Positions 1 through 10,800 of a stretch of 64,000 nucleotides of DNA are shown here, one piece after another. The stretch covers positions 1 to 64,000 of the forward strand of contig VWPU01001357.1 in NCBI GenBank assembly GCA_013398955.1, in the 5' to 3' direction. The notes beneath the pieces were generated by a model that saw only the letters and a list, made by a program, of their open reading frames with translations, had not been told where the DNA came from and made no database searches. Origin of the DNA: Callaeas wilsoni (lineage: Eukaryota > Chordata > Aves > Passeriformes > Callaeidae). The first letter of the stretch is position 1. Every line of letters begins with the position of its first letter. The position numbers and the translations under genes were made by a program.

Positions 1-50
1 GGGGCGGGGGCGGCGGGGGCGCGATACAGAAAAATAAATCGTAACGGGAA

Positions 51-56
51 ACTCAC
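51..56 (-). other. Candidate 5' splice donor of a leftward first exon
   Basis: Read on the minus strand the sequence is CCC|GTGAGT, a strong donor match in the CpG island. It would end a noncoding first exon transcribed leftward out of the window. No transcript evidence is available, and such hexamers also occur by chance. Confidence 0.3.
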
Positions 57-108
57 GGGCTCGCCGGGCTGTGCGTCACGCCGGGGTTACGTCCTGCGCG
101 CGCCGTCG

Positions 109-116
109 TGACGTCA
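109..116. promoter_or_regulatory. Palindromic CRE (TGACGTCA)
   Basis: A perfect 8-bp cAMP response element, the CREB/ATF binding site, lies within the CpG island. Full palindromic CREs in CpG islands are commonly bound and usually lie close to the transcription start. Confidence 0.6.
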
Positions 117-205
117 TCGCGCAAACCTCCCGACCGCCCCGCCGCTCCGCGCGCGGCTACACGCACACGGACACACGCGCGCACGCGCCCTGCGGTGGGC
201 GAAGG

Positions 206-216
206 GCGCACGCGCA
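206..216. promoter_or_regulatory. NRF1-like site
   Basis: GCGCACGCGCA matches the core of the NRF1 consensus (GCGCA-Y-GCGC-R). A second, weaker GCGCACGCGCC-type match lies a little upstream at about 179-189. NRF1 sites are typical of CpG-island promoters. Confidence 0.5.
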
Positions 217-309
217 CGGCCTCCCTCCACCTTCCCCCGCAGGGAGCGCGCGTCCCCTCCCCGCCGCGGCAGGCGCGCGCCGTTCCCGGCTCCGGGCGCG
301 GCCCCGCAG

Positions 310-347
310 GCTCGGAGGGAATGCCCCTCCCGGGCTCGGAGGGAATG
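310..347. repeat. 24-bp tandem duplication in CpG island
   Basis: The 14-mer GCTCGGAGGGAATG occurs at 310-323 and again at 334-347, followed by a near-identical C/T-CCC, so a 24-bp segment is duplicated head to tail. Confidence 0.7.
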
Positions 348-530
348 TCCCCGCGGTCGGCTCCCCAAACGCGCCGGGTGCTTAACGCGAGCTGCCAGCG
401 CGGCCGCCGTCCGCCCTGCGGCCTCCCCTCACCTCCGCCGCGCGCGGGAGCGGGCGGCCGTTCCCACAGGCCTGGGAAACCAGGTCAGGTGCGGCGGGAT
501 CTGCGCCGGGGCGCTCCCGAGCCAGCGGGG

Positions 531-574
531 AGGCAGAGGCAGGCTCAGGCTCAGGCTCAGGCTGAGGCTGAGGC
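531..574. repeat. Hexanucleotide repeat (AGGCTC/AGGCTG)n
   Basis: About seven hexamers in a row, first AGGCTC type and then AGGCTG type, make a short GC-rich microsatellite inside the CpG island. Confidence 0.8.
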
Positions 575-929
575 TGCTGCGGAGGGTGCCAGGGGGCGCG
601 GGGAACCTCAGCGCAGCGGGCACGGCCCGGGGGGCGGGAAGGCACGAGGTGACAGAAAGACACGTTCGGTGCCGTTCTCTCCTCAGATTAATGCTGCTGA
701 GGCAAACCCCGGCTCAGAGAGGGAATTCTCCCGGAGTCAGGGGAGAATGCTAAGTGCGTAGAGACTGCTGAGATGAGTTAATTTTTTCCGCGCAGACTTG
801 CTGGGCCCGGAGGATTTCACACTAGAGAAGCCGATAAAGGCAACGTTAGAGGTGTGAGCAGTGGTCAGTGTGCTCAGGGAGACAACAGATGTCATGAGAG
901 AGGAAGAGGAAAAATATGGCACATATAAT

Positions 930-2010
930 TCAAAAGGGGGGAATAGGTAGAGCCAAGCACTGTCAATCATTCCAGCCTCTATTCCCAGAAAAGTACTGAA
1001 GCAAATAATCACACATCTTTAAGTATATGGTAGCTAATGAAGTGATAAGTTACAGCCAACATAGATTTGTCAAAAAAATCACATCAAGCCAAACTCATCC
1101 CAAGCTGTGACAGGATAACAGGACCTCGTGAGTGGTGCACGATCTGCTACAGCTTGACTTAAGTAAGGTTTTTGACACCATCTCAGAGAAGTCTTAATTG
1201 AGCAAGCCAAAAACATAACCTAATGAAATGACTGCAGTGGTGCAAAAATACATCAGCAACGTTTCACTGTGACAAATAGCAGGACAGCAAATATGGTTCC
1301 CTGGAGGTGGGTATGTCCTGAGTGTGGTACCAAGTCTAATTACATGAGTGACAGAATACAGTTTACATGGATTGGATTTGCCAACAATGCCAGACTGGCA
1401 GAGCTGGAAGTATGTTGCAGCACAAGAAAAAAATTCAAAATCTTCCTAAAAAAGTCGGTGCAGAAATATGATGCAATTGAATAAACACAAGTGCCAACTT
1501 CAACATTTAAGCAGGAAAATAACAATTGCACAATTGCAAGACTGGGAACAGATGAATAAACACCAGGTTTACAGAAAAGGGGCTGGGGATCAGAGTAAAT
1601 CACAAACTGAACATGCATCAACAATGTCACACCGTTGTGAAAAAAGCTGCAGTACAGAGAGATGCATAAACAGAACTGTCATATCTAGGACACAGGAAGA
1701 ATTCCTCATGTTTACTACTGGTGAAGCCTCATCTGTATGTTCAGATTTGCCTTCTGCATTTCAAGAAAAATTTCTTTCAAAAACTTCCAGCAGAAGACAG
1801 TACAAGGAAGGGGGGAGAAAATTTCACCATTTTAAAAATTTGACCCTAATTGAAAATAGGAATGTGTGAGATGTTTTTAGTCTAGAGAATAAAAGACCAT
1901 GGGCAGAAAAATCCATTGTTCACTAAGTCCGCTGCAGACAAGGCTAAACTTAACAGCTTTAAACTGTGCTGAAAGAAATTTCACTTAGACATTAGGAACA
2001 GTTCTATTAT
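930..2010 (+). mobile_element. Degenerate CR1 LINE fragment (reverse transcriptase to 3' region)
   Basis: The sequence follows the CR1 non-LTR retrotransposon ORF2 order. A GKVLEQII-like region lies near 985. Reverse-transcriptase motif A (LDLSKVFDTI) is read from 1153 in frame 1. The catalytic FADD motif is decayed to FANN from 1377 in frame 3. The downstream segment, with matches to the usual DHKLNMS, QCD and CINR region, lies at about 1590-1680, and a final match near 1980-2005. Motif A and FANN lie in different frames and the catalytic aspartates are lost, so the copy is dead and old. The 71-aa and 133-aa ORFs here are remnants or chance readings. No CR1 3'-terminal repeat is seen. CR1 is the main LINE of birds and reptiles. 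Confidence 0.85.
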
Positions 2011-4111
2011 GATATGGATAAATAAAACTGGCATATAAATTCTCTACAGCGTCCTAGAAATGTTATTAGTATGGTTTTTAATATTAAGTTAAATATCTAT
2101 AAGAAAAATACAAAAGCATTTGACTGCTGAGAAGTAATGGAGGCACACTAAGTAGTAATTATGTTCAGCATAATTTTCTGTAGCTGCAGTTACTATCCAG
2201 ATATCTGTTCTGATCCTATTTTTTTTTCTGATAAAAGTGAATCCCAGAGGCATTTAAACATTTAATGTGTTGTCATGATCTTATGCACAGGTGTAGATAT
2301 CCCCTTTGGGAACCTTTGTCATGTTACAATCAGTGTAGCTGTGTGGCAACATATGTCACATGCTCAGCTAATTTGCTAATTTATAAACTTTATATATCAC
2401 GATAAATTCCACATTTAAAAATAATGTGTGTGTTAGTGCTCATGTAACCATCGTCTATCACAGCTTTTGCTTCTCTTTGCTTTTTCTCCATGGTACCAGA
2501 GGCTAATTTTCCCCAAAATCCATTAAATTCGGGGGTTTCTCTGGAGCTTGCCAGTTAGGAGAAGGCAGTGTGAGTGGTTTATGTTGTGAGACTGAGACCC
2601 ACCAAACTCAACTCATTAGAGATGACTAAAAGGCCATTAAATAGGCCAATTTTCAATCTCCACTGAGTTAGACTGAATTCAAACTGATAGCCCACAGGCA
2701 AAAGGCTATGAATTTCATTAACAGTACCCCAAAGCATTCAGTCCCCTAATGAGTGCTAATATTATTCTTCTGAGAATTAAGCTTGTTTTTTGAAAATATA
2801 CATTTATAAAATCGAGTTCTAATTATTTTGGAGCTTGTAAGGACAGTTTTTCCACTGCTCATAAACACAAGAAACATTATCATCTTGTGCAATCCACAGA
2901 TTCCGTCTAAGATTCTTACATCATATGTGCTCCATGCTAACCAAAATACAAACAATAAAAATGTGAAAAAGCAAATATTAATACTACCCCTATGCTTCTT
3001 GCTAAAAATCGTATCTTTTATTGCACACAATCATTTTAAGGTCATCACACTTACTTAAATATATTTTGTCCCATAGAAGGTAAGATTTAAGGAACAGCAA
3101 TTCTTGCTTCAATTCTGCAATTAATAACTGAAAGAAAACACCAAATTCCATAAAAGTATTAACTTATAGAAGAAGATGCAGTGTTTTATTGTACTTCACA
3201 TCTATTTTTGAACAAGTAAAATGCATAGCATAAGAAAACCTGAACTTCAGTTCTAATGCTGCCAAATCCCACAATTTATTAATAAAGATATCTAGCAATT
3301 TTTTTAATCTCTCAACTTAATACTTGAACTAAGGGGCCCAATTCCATTAGCAACAGTGGACTCTTAAAAATGCTTATGATTCACATAATCTGTGGATGAA
3401 AAGAAAAATCCACATTTGGTGTGAATGAATAGAGCACATAAATGCAATGTTTCATTAAAAGGGCAGTGCAGTAAAAGATTATGTCCATTGGTGTCAGAAG
3501 TCTTTCTTGATTTCTAATTCCACTTCTGTTGCCATTTATAGTATGTGAAAAACAGTAGATAATCTTAAAGGTTGCCTGATGGATTAAGAAGACTTGAGAA
3601 ACAGAGACAAAATTACACAAAACTGGGATTGCATGTCTGCATGAAATAGAAACTTTAGGACCCGTGAAGCACTCTAACGTCAGTAACAGAACATGTATGG
3701 CTAGTAAAGAACCACACAACAGATTCTTGAAAATCAAGCCAGATATTGCACAGCTGGCTTCTTCTTTGCAGGAATTCTGGCTGTGTCCTGTACTATTTCT
3801 CTACCAATGCAGACAAGGCCTAATAATGGTTAAAATAGCATTTGAAAATCTCTTGAGAGAACGATGCTACCTAGTTTCTCCTGGTCTTCAAGGTGGCTAT
3901 AAAAAGCTTAAACCAAGGCAGGTTCTTTCAAGTTAGCAGCGAAGTATGATTAACTGGAACCAATTTAGAAACTGTTTCTTCATATAAACGTTTTTGTAGC
4001 TGAAGCTGCAGAGGGAGAGTTGGAACAGATTTAAGATGAAGCATTTTGAATGAAAGAAGACTGCAAATGCCTCCTTGTAACACGTAGTAAAATCCCAAAT
4101 GCCTGGAGGGA

Positions 4112-4195
4112 AAAACTTTTTAATGATAATTTCTTACATTTATATAGCACCTTTAATTCCCCAGGACCCCAAGCACTTCATTAACTCTGTGCAAA
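4112..4195 (+). repeat. Possible ancient dispersed vertebrate repeat fragment
   Basis: The text around TTTATATAGCACCTTTAAT, followed by CCCCAGGACCCCAAGCACTT, resembles a widely dispersed old vertebrate repeat of the form 'tttatatagcgcttttcatc...ggatctcaaagcgctttacaaa'. I recognise the pattern but cannot assign the family without a search. Confidence 0.35.
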
Positions 4196-7100
4196 ACGCT
4201 TCACCATGGAAATATAGCCACTATATGCATCATTCCTTGAAAATTTCATATTCAGTTGACACGTATTCTGGTTATCCTGTGTACAGCAAACAAAACAACA
4301 ACAGATAAAATATTAAGCTGTATAATTTTGAGTTGTAGAACAATTTAAGGCTGTATGGTTTACAAAATGCTCTCATGTAATGGATACATTGCATTTAGCC
4401 CGTTCATTTTCCTTCTCCATTTACTATTTCCATCTCATCTTTATACCATAGCCCTTGGTAGAAAATTTTGTCTTCCATAACATTTTCAAAATTGAAATGA
4501 TTCTTGATGTCTGAATTTCAGACAAAAATGGTCTCTACACGAAAAAGTAGAATCTTTTATTAAATTCACTACTACAGACTGAAAAAGTAGAGTTTTTGAG
4601 TACCTAAGATATAATGATGGCATTCTTTTAAGGAGAGATGGTTGTACTAATAAAATCCCTTACCTTTATGTATAAAGTTTGCCTTGTCTTTGCCTTTAGA
4701 CCCTTGTAACTACAAAAACAAGCCCACAGAAACATGATGTGAAAGATATGTGTGTTTCATTGCTCCACTTGCCACAGAGTTTTTATTTTCACCCTACAGA
4801 GATGTTTCTGGTTTCTTGGCCTTTCTTACAAGGACATAATGCTGCTTTCACTAATATCCACAAATTTAGGAACTCAATGTACTGGTTGTTTCAACAAACA
4901 GTAATCAACATTATTTCAATTGAAATATTAGAAAAACTAATAAAAGAATTACCTGGAGCAGTTTGATTTATTTCAACATTGTAAAAACCAAAAAGGGGGA
5001 AAGTGACTTTTCCTAATCTTTTTTTTTGCTGTATGAGCTGTTGATTCACGTTTTGCTGGCTTGCTTGTTTCACAGGCTCTTTTGAGATACAGTTGTCAAT
5101 GTTAATTAAAGAGGATTGTCTCGTCTTGTCTGTTTTTCAGACAGAACAAAAACTGTATTTTACTTATAAATTTAGTCTCTGCTATAAATCAAGATATTCT
5201 AGTCATCTTTGTCAATATGAATTAAACTTCTAGAATTATCAGTAAAATAATAAGGGAACAGTAAGAGCATATAGGTAAAATTAAAACCATTAGTCATTAG
5301 ACCTATGTCTCTCTTAACAGTGATGCCAAGATAAGGTTAGTCCTGATTCGCAACACAAGGGTGTTTAGGCAGCGTGCCTAGGGAAACATTACTGCTTGGC
5401 ACTGTGGATTGCCTTCAGAACTGTCCTACTGTTGTTAGTGTTTGAAATCTCACAGCTAGGAGAAGATTGCTCGGATTACATAATAAAGACAACTGCCACT
5501 CTGTTTTCTCACTGCTCAGCTTCTGTCCATAGGCAATGGTACGAAAATTTCCATGTCTGTTGCTTAGACCTGCTCCCCTTGGCTAGGCCTGTGCTTGTAA
5601 TTACAAAACAGCTTTTGTCAGGAGGACAGCAGCTCGTTCCCAGCTTCCCACAGTTGTCTCCTGTTCTCAGCCTCACCACTATGGAGTGTTCCTGTCATCT
5701 GCCACTGATCAGAGGGGAGCAGCTGCTGGGGGAGCACTGCCTGCCTGGCACACCAGGCTCCATTCTTAGCTCTTCCACAGGTACTGCCACAGTAAACATT
5801 ATCAGTTACAAATCCTGGACTAATTATCAATAGTCATTAATTAACCTTGGTCCTTATGTTTATTTTATTCCATCTGGTGTTATTCTAATTCATCCTCCAT
5901 TAAAAAGACAATACCTAAGCCTGCATCTGCATTCCCTTCAGGAGTATCTGCCATGTCTCTTCTCACGTCTGAGTTACTCAGTTCAAGTCTCACAGAATTC
6001 AAAGATCACAAGAAAGCAGATTAGTGTAGGAAAATACCACCATATATTATAACACTGACCTTCTTAAAAACAATGTATTGCCTTGGAGAGTTGCCATTTG
6101 CATCACACACAGGAAGCATTAATATATGAAAATATGCTATGAGCAATGAAACCATAACAAGTTTCTTCCTGAATCTGTTGATTAATTATTATTTAGTGTG
6201 AGAGGTAGAAAGCAATGGCAATAAACTAGCCTTCAATAGATGATGGAAAAGGACCTAGATCTAATAGGTACAAATTATCATAGCTCTGCTTAAGTGATGA
6301 TTCAGTTCACATTATAGTGCCAAAATGATACACAGGAAGAAAAAAGAAATAGTAATTTCAAGATCCTTGTTTCAGGTGTCACACTGGTAGCCTTAACATC
6401 CCCCTGCAGAGGTCACAGCGCGAATGAATCCAGCTCCTCCCTCTATGGGCCACGTGCCGGACCTTTGGCACCACTGCGCTATGCCGGCAGAGTGCCAGCG
6501 GCGAGAGGGAAACTGCACTGGACCTGAGAGCGTCAAGTTCTGCCTCCTTCAAGGAGTGTCCCCCCACTTCCTCCATCCACCTCTGTGACTAGCATCGGGG
6601 CCACACCCGTGGCTGCAGCATATATTAGAGACCAGAGCAATGTCAATGCGGAGAATTAGTGACAAGAATCCTTTCAGGCACACTCCATCTCCGAAGTTGT
6701 GACTTGTCTATGTCTGGTGATGGACACAGGTGGCACAACATGAGGAAGCCACCTCCCTCAGACAAAGACCATTTCAACACCCTCCTAAAAAAGAAAAGGA
6801 TTTGCTAACCAACCCCCACCACTTCTGTACTTCAAAGTCGTCTGGCCAGATGGAAGCCAGGACAAAGATCCAAGTGAAGACATCTTCACCAAAACCCTCT
6901 GCCTTTAGAAGCAAGTTCCATATGTTTTAGCAGCACTTGAAAAATGAACAGTGTCTCTCAGTCATCAAAATCATTGCCAGGCAGGATTTCAAACCGCCTT
7001 CTTTTCCCTGTAATTTCCTACTTCTCTGCCTGGTAGGCAATTGCTACATCAGCAATTCTGATTTCTCTCACTGGTGCATGGACATACACCTTCTTGTCCT

Positions 7101-7502
7101 TATGCTTGACACAATTACAAAAATCTTTATTATTGTTTGTTTTTAAAGTGCCAGAAGTTTGTGTACAAGAAGACATAATCATATTTAAAGAAGAAGTAAA
7201 GAAAGCAAAAAACCACTTTACTACTATTAATGTGGAAGTACTGGGGATCTTACTTTGTGTTTAGGTAAGATCACAGCAGCAGAAAGTCTGTTTGATATGC
7301 CATACCTTCTGTTTGTTTCTTAATTGTAAGGAGTTTGGTTTTGATCAAGACAATTAATTATGAATATACCTGCATTTTCTAACATCAGAGATAAAGCTTA
7401 AAAAAAAACTACAAAAGCTTTTTTAGTCTATATTGTAGTGTATGGATAAGTATATATCTTCAGGGCATAAAAACAGACATCTTTGTAATTGAATCCTGAA
7501 AA

Positions 7503-7516
7503 GGGGGGGGGGGGGG
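7503..7516 (+). repeat. Poly(G) tract, 14 nt
   Basis: An uninterrupted run of 14 G lies in AT-rich DNA. Long G homopolymers are rare, form G-quadruplexes and are error-prone in sequencing, so the length may be inexact. Confidence 0.95.
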
Positions 7517-10162
7517 AACTACATAAAACTGTGATAATTCTACACAGTCTTAGAGTTAATATGCAATTGTGAACAATTATTTATTAAATTTTGTGGTTGT
7601 ACAGAATCAGTGTATGGTGTGGTATGTTAACAAAAAAGAAAGACCAAGTTACAACCTAGGGTTATTATAATGACAGCATTGTTACCCAATAACTTTTTCC
7701 ATTCCAACCTCCCTGCCAATCCCTTTTTATGCCAAAGGAACAGGAGCCTCTCTTAGCTCCTCACTTTGACCACATCCATTACCACTCATCTGCCAAAAAG
7801 TATCTTCAGTGCAATGATCAAAAGCTATATTAAAACTTTTACGTCTCTCTTGTTCATCCAGAATTTCCATATCACATCCCACTTAAACTCTCAAGTGAAT
7901 TATTTTGAACAGCAGTTCATTTGCCATTATCTCATTCAGGAAATACTGTCAGGTTTGGGATTTGCAGGCAGATCTTGTATTATACCACTACTGGTTTTCC
8001 TGTGAAGCTCGTGTGAACATAAAAAGTCTCATTATAAGCTCATTGAAATAACTGCAAAGACTTTAACGAGCTTTCAACCAGGCTCTAAGAAAGAAAATTC
8101 TAGCACTAATTTTCCTACTAACAAAAATCTACATATTTAAAATAACTGTAAAATACTTATTTCAGTATCCTGGAATGCTTGCTGAGTAGAGCTTTCTCAG
8201 ACAAAAGAGTGAGGAAACTTAGAAGAATGGTTATGTTCAGTTTTAAAATTTGTCCCAGTTTCACAGGCCTTGGCTCTGGGTTCCAACAAAGTGTGTGGAA
8301 ATGGACTCAGATAAAGCTTTGGAAGTGTATTTTTAGTTAGATCATGCAGATAATTCATAGACTAAAAATGGGGTATCTGTAAAAGCAGAAATAGTCAGCA
8401 GAGTAGTATAATTCTGGGAATTTCAGCAGAAGAAGATATATCTGAACACTCAGGAAGCACTCAAATCTGTCTATTAGTGTGTCAAATGTGTCCCTCTAAT
8501 TCCATCCCAAGCATATTAGAATTTCTTCTTAAGAAGATGTATGAATTGTCATTCAAATATACCTCTGGCTTCTACTTACTACATTTATATTCTACTCTAA
8601 AACTGCATAGAAGTTTTTACTTACTCTGCACAAAAGAGAATCCTGATTTTGAATTTTAACAGGAGCCAGATAATGGCGGTTTAATATTTCATGTAGATGT
8701 CTTAATCAGCAAGTCATTTAACCCAATCAATGTAAGAGAATACTTTTTAAAGTATCCCATTTACGAATAAGCAATAACCATGTTTTGTCACATTTTATCA
8801 ATTATGCTTTCCAAAAGAGGAGGGCGTCATCTCATTTGTGATAGTTTTAGGAAACACAGCTCTCCACAGTGACTGTTAAAATGGCACATGCTGGGGAAAA
8901 CAGTGCTTATTAGGATTAATTTAAGACAATAGGTACTCACTAAGCCTGAATTGTGTATGATCACTTCGACCATTAATGCACTGCAGTTTATCTCATCCTT
9001 TAAAAAGAAATAATTATATATTGAGAGTTCTTTTTTTTCCCTGACAGAGCTGACAGAATTTAAATCTCAGGCCCAAGGGAGGAGAGCAGTGGCTCGAGGC
9101 ACGCAGCCCTCCTGTGCTGCAGCAGGACAGTGCAGAGGGCAGCTCAGGCCAGCAAGGGCTACGAGGAACAGGGACAGCCCATCCTATCAGGAGTTTCGAC
9201 TAGTAGGTTGTGGAAAATTAATGATGCCTGACTGTCAAAGCTTGTGTTGATCAAACAGCTCTGCTGCCTGCTGAGAGCAGAGAGGCTGAAAACGCCCTCT
9301 GAGAGCACATACTGCTGTTGCTGCACAGGACCCAGAAACAGGAGATCACAGTGCTTCACAGCTCAGGGAGCTGATACCTGTGTTAACAACAGGCCCGGGC
9401 TGGAAACCAGGGTGAACATTCAGGACAGGAAGCCACCATTTCTAAGCCCAGGCATACACGAACTTTGGCCCATTTACACCTCTTGTGCCGAAAAGGGTCA
9501 CTGTAAAGTAGAGCCTGGGGCAACAGCAAGCGAGGGAGCTCCTGAATGCAGAGATGTTGGGAATCAAGGTGGGCAAATCACAACAGGTGCACTGGGGGTG
9601 GTAGGGGCTGTCCCTACAGGCTGTGTTAGGTCTCCAGATCTCATGGGTACCTCTATCCCATATCAGCAGCAGGATACCATGTGAGGCCTTTCCAGTACTC
9701 ATGTGACATCAGTACACACGTACAACCCACAACCTACACACCCCTGCCTCTATGTAAAAAACCTCATCCATGACCAGCCTTCTGATCCTGCTGCAGCAGC
9801 CTGCTGGTCTCCTCCCTGGGATGGTTAGCACCTCTGTGGTCCCTCAGTCCATTCTGAGATGACCCACTCAGGCCTTCACTTCAAAAACAAAATCTGTAGC
9901 ACTCTCTCCTCTATATTGCAAACAATATAGAGAAGAGGGTCAGTCTTCCTTCTGGGAAGGAAGGTAGCTGATCCTCCTGTGGCTTAAGAGACGCAGAAAA
10001 GGCTTGGCTTGTAGCTGTGACCTCCCAAACGTGTAAGAAGACTGTGAGAAGCCCAAAGTGTTTGCAGATGGCAGCCCAGGGCCAGGTGGAGGTGGCTGCA
10101 CTGGGGGTGATGAAGAACACATCACTGTTAAGCAGAGTGCCACACGGCCAGCTGGTGCTGAA

Positions 10163-10220
10163 CAGGTGTGGGCAGGTGTGGCACACACAGGTGTGGGCAG
10201 GTGTGGCACACACACAGGTG
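10163..10220 (+). repeat. 25-bp tandem repeat (about 2.3 copies)
   Basis: The unit beginning CAGGTGTGGGCAGGTGTGGC at 10163 is repeated at 10188, and a partial third copy follows. The unit itself contains two CAGGTGTGG half-units. It explains the repetitive HTCVCATP-type peptide in the long ORF on the opposite strand. Confidence 0.8.
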
Positions 10221-10779
10221 CAGAGCTGTAGGGTAAAGACTAAGGCACATGGCTCTGTTGGACAGGTATGGGGGTGCTTCAGGGAAAGGCACAGAGTAGA
10301 GATGGTCCAGATTCTATGCATGTGGGGGGAAACTGAGAAGGTTTCTGAGCAATTTTCCTGTAGCATCCCAGCTGGAGCACTCCCAGGGAGCCCCAGAAGG
10401 CACATGATGCTCAGGCAACAGAGCCTTAATAGTAGCACAGGAGCACTTCTACTGGACAGAAGGACAAAACTAGTTGGCCTCCCTACATGTGGAAGTTCTT
10501 TTGTTTTGAGCAGGATGAAGATATTTTACTTGCAGAGAGGGGAGGCTGACTGAACAAGTCCAATTTCCCAGCAGGAGCAGGAAAATTAAATTGCTTGGGG
10601 AGTACCTCACCGGAAATGTCATGTGAATGATTACCTGTGCACCTAAAAGGAAGAATAACCTAATATAAAACGTAGTATGTATCAATCTCAACTTGCAATG
10701 CCTCCTAATTATGGGATCTCAAAAAAAACCCCACAAACTCAAGCCTTGAGTTTCATTTGATTTAGAAATTAAAATATTC

Positions 10780-10800
10780 TTTTTTTTTTTTTTTTTTTTT
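10780..10800 (+). repeat. Poly(T) tract, 21 nt
   Basis: A run of 21 T. It could be the poly(A) tail of a minus-strand retroinsertion, but I see no recognisable element body beside it. Confidence 0.9.

Larger units (their letters stand above)
1..760. promoter_or_regulatory. CpG-island promoter at left edge (possibly ZNF644)
   Basis: The segment is very GC-rich and dense in CpG, in sharp contrast to the AT-rich DNA after about 770. It contains a palindromic CRE, an NRF1-like site and GC boxes, as expected of a housekeeping-type promoter. A good splice donor lies on the minus strand at its left edge, which would suit a leftward transcript whose first noncoding exon is here. In the human genome ZNF644 lies downstream of HFM1 with its 5' end facing HFM1, so ZNF644 is the natural candidate; this rests on gene order only, because no ZNF644 coding sequence is in the window. 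The ORFs here (up to 217 aa) overlap one another on both strands and are compositional artefacts. Confidence 0.7.
2011..9050. other. AT-rich intergenic DNA, no gene recognised
   Basis: Both strands were read for protein-family motifs and splice-bounded ORFs and nothing convincing was seen. ORFs reach only 118-145 aa, as expected by chance. The only notable items are a possible ancient repeat near 4.1 kb and a G14 tract near 7.5 kb, both listed separately. Confidence 0.6.

Noticed and set aside
71..761. ORFs of up to 217 aa in the left CpG island
   Set aside because: Overlapping in several frames and both strands, with Arg/Pro/Gly/Ala-rich random-like composition and a hexamer repeat.
1468..1869. 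133-aa plus-strand ORF
   Set aside because: It lies in the degenerate CR1 LINE fragment and reads a decayed part of it; not a host gene.
9911..10553. Overlapping 175-aa minus and 178-aa plus ORFs, the minus one with a signal-peptide-like start
   Set aside because: They overlap on opposite strands, include a 25-bp tandem repeat, and show no family signature. Best explained by low stop density in a GC-richer patch.
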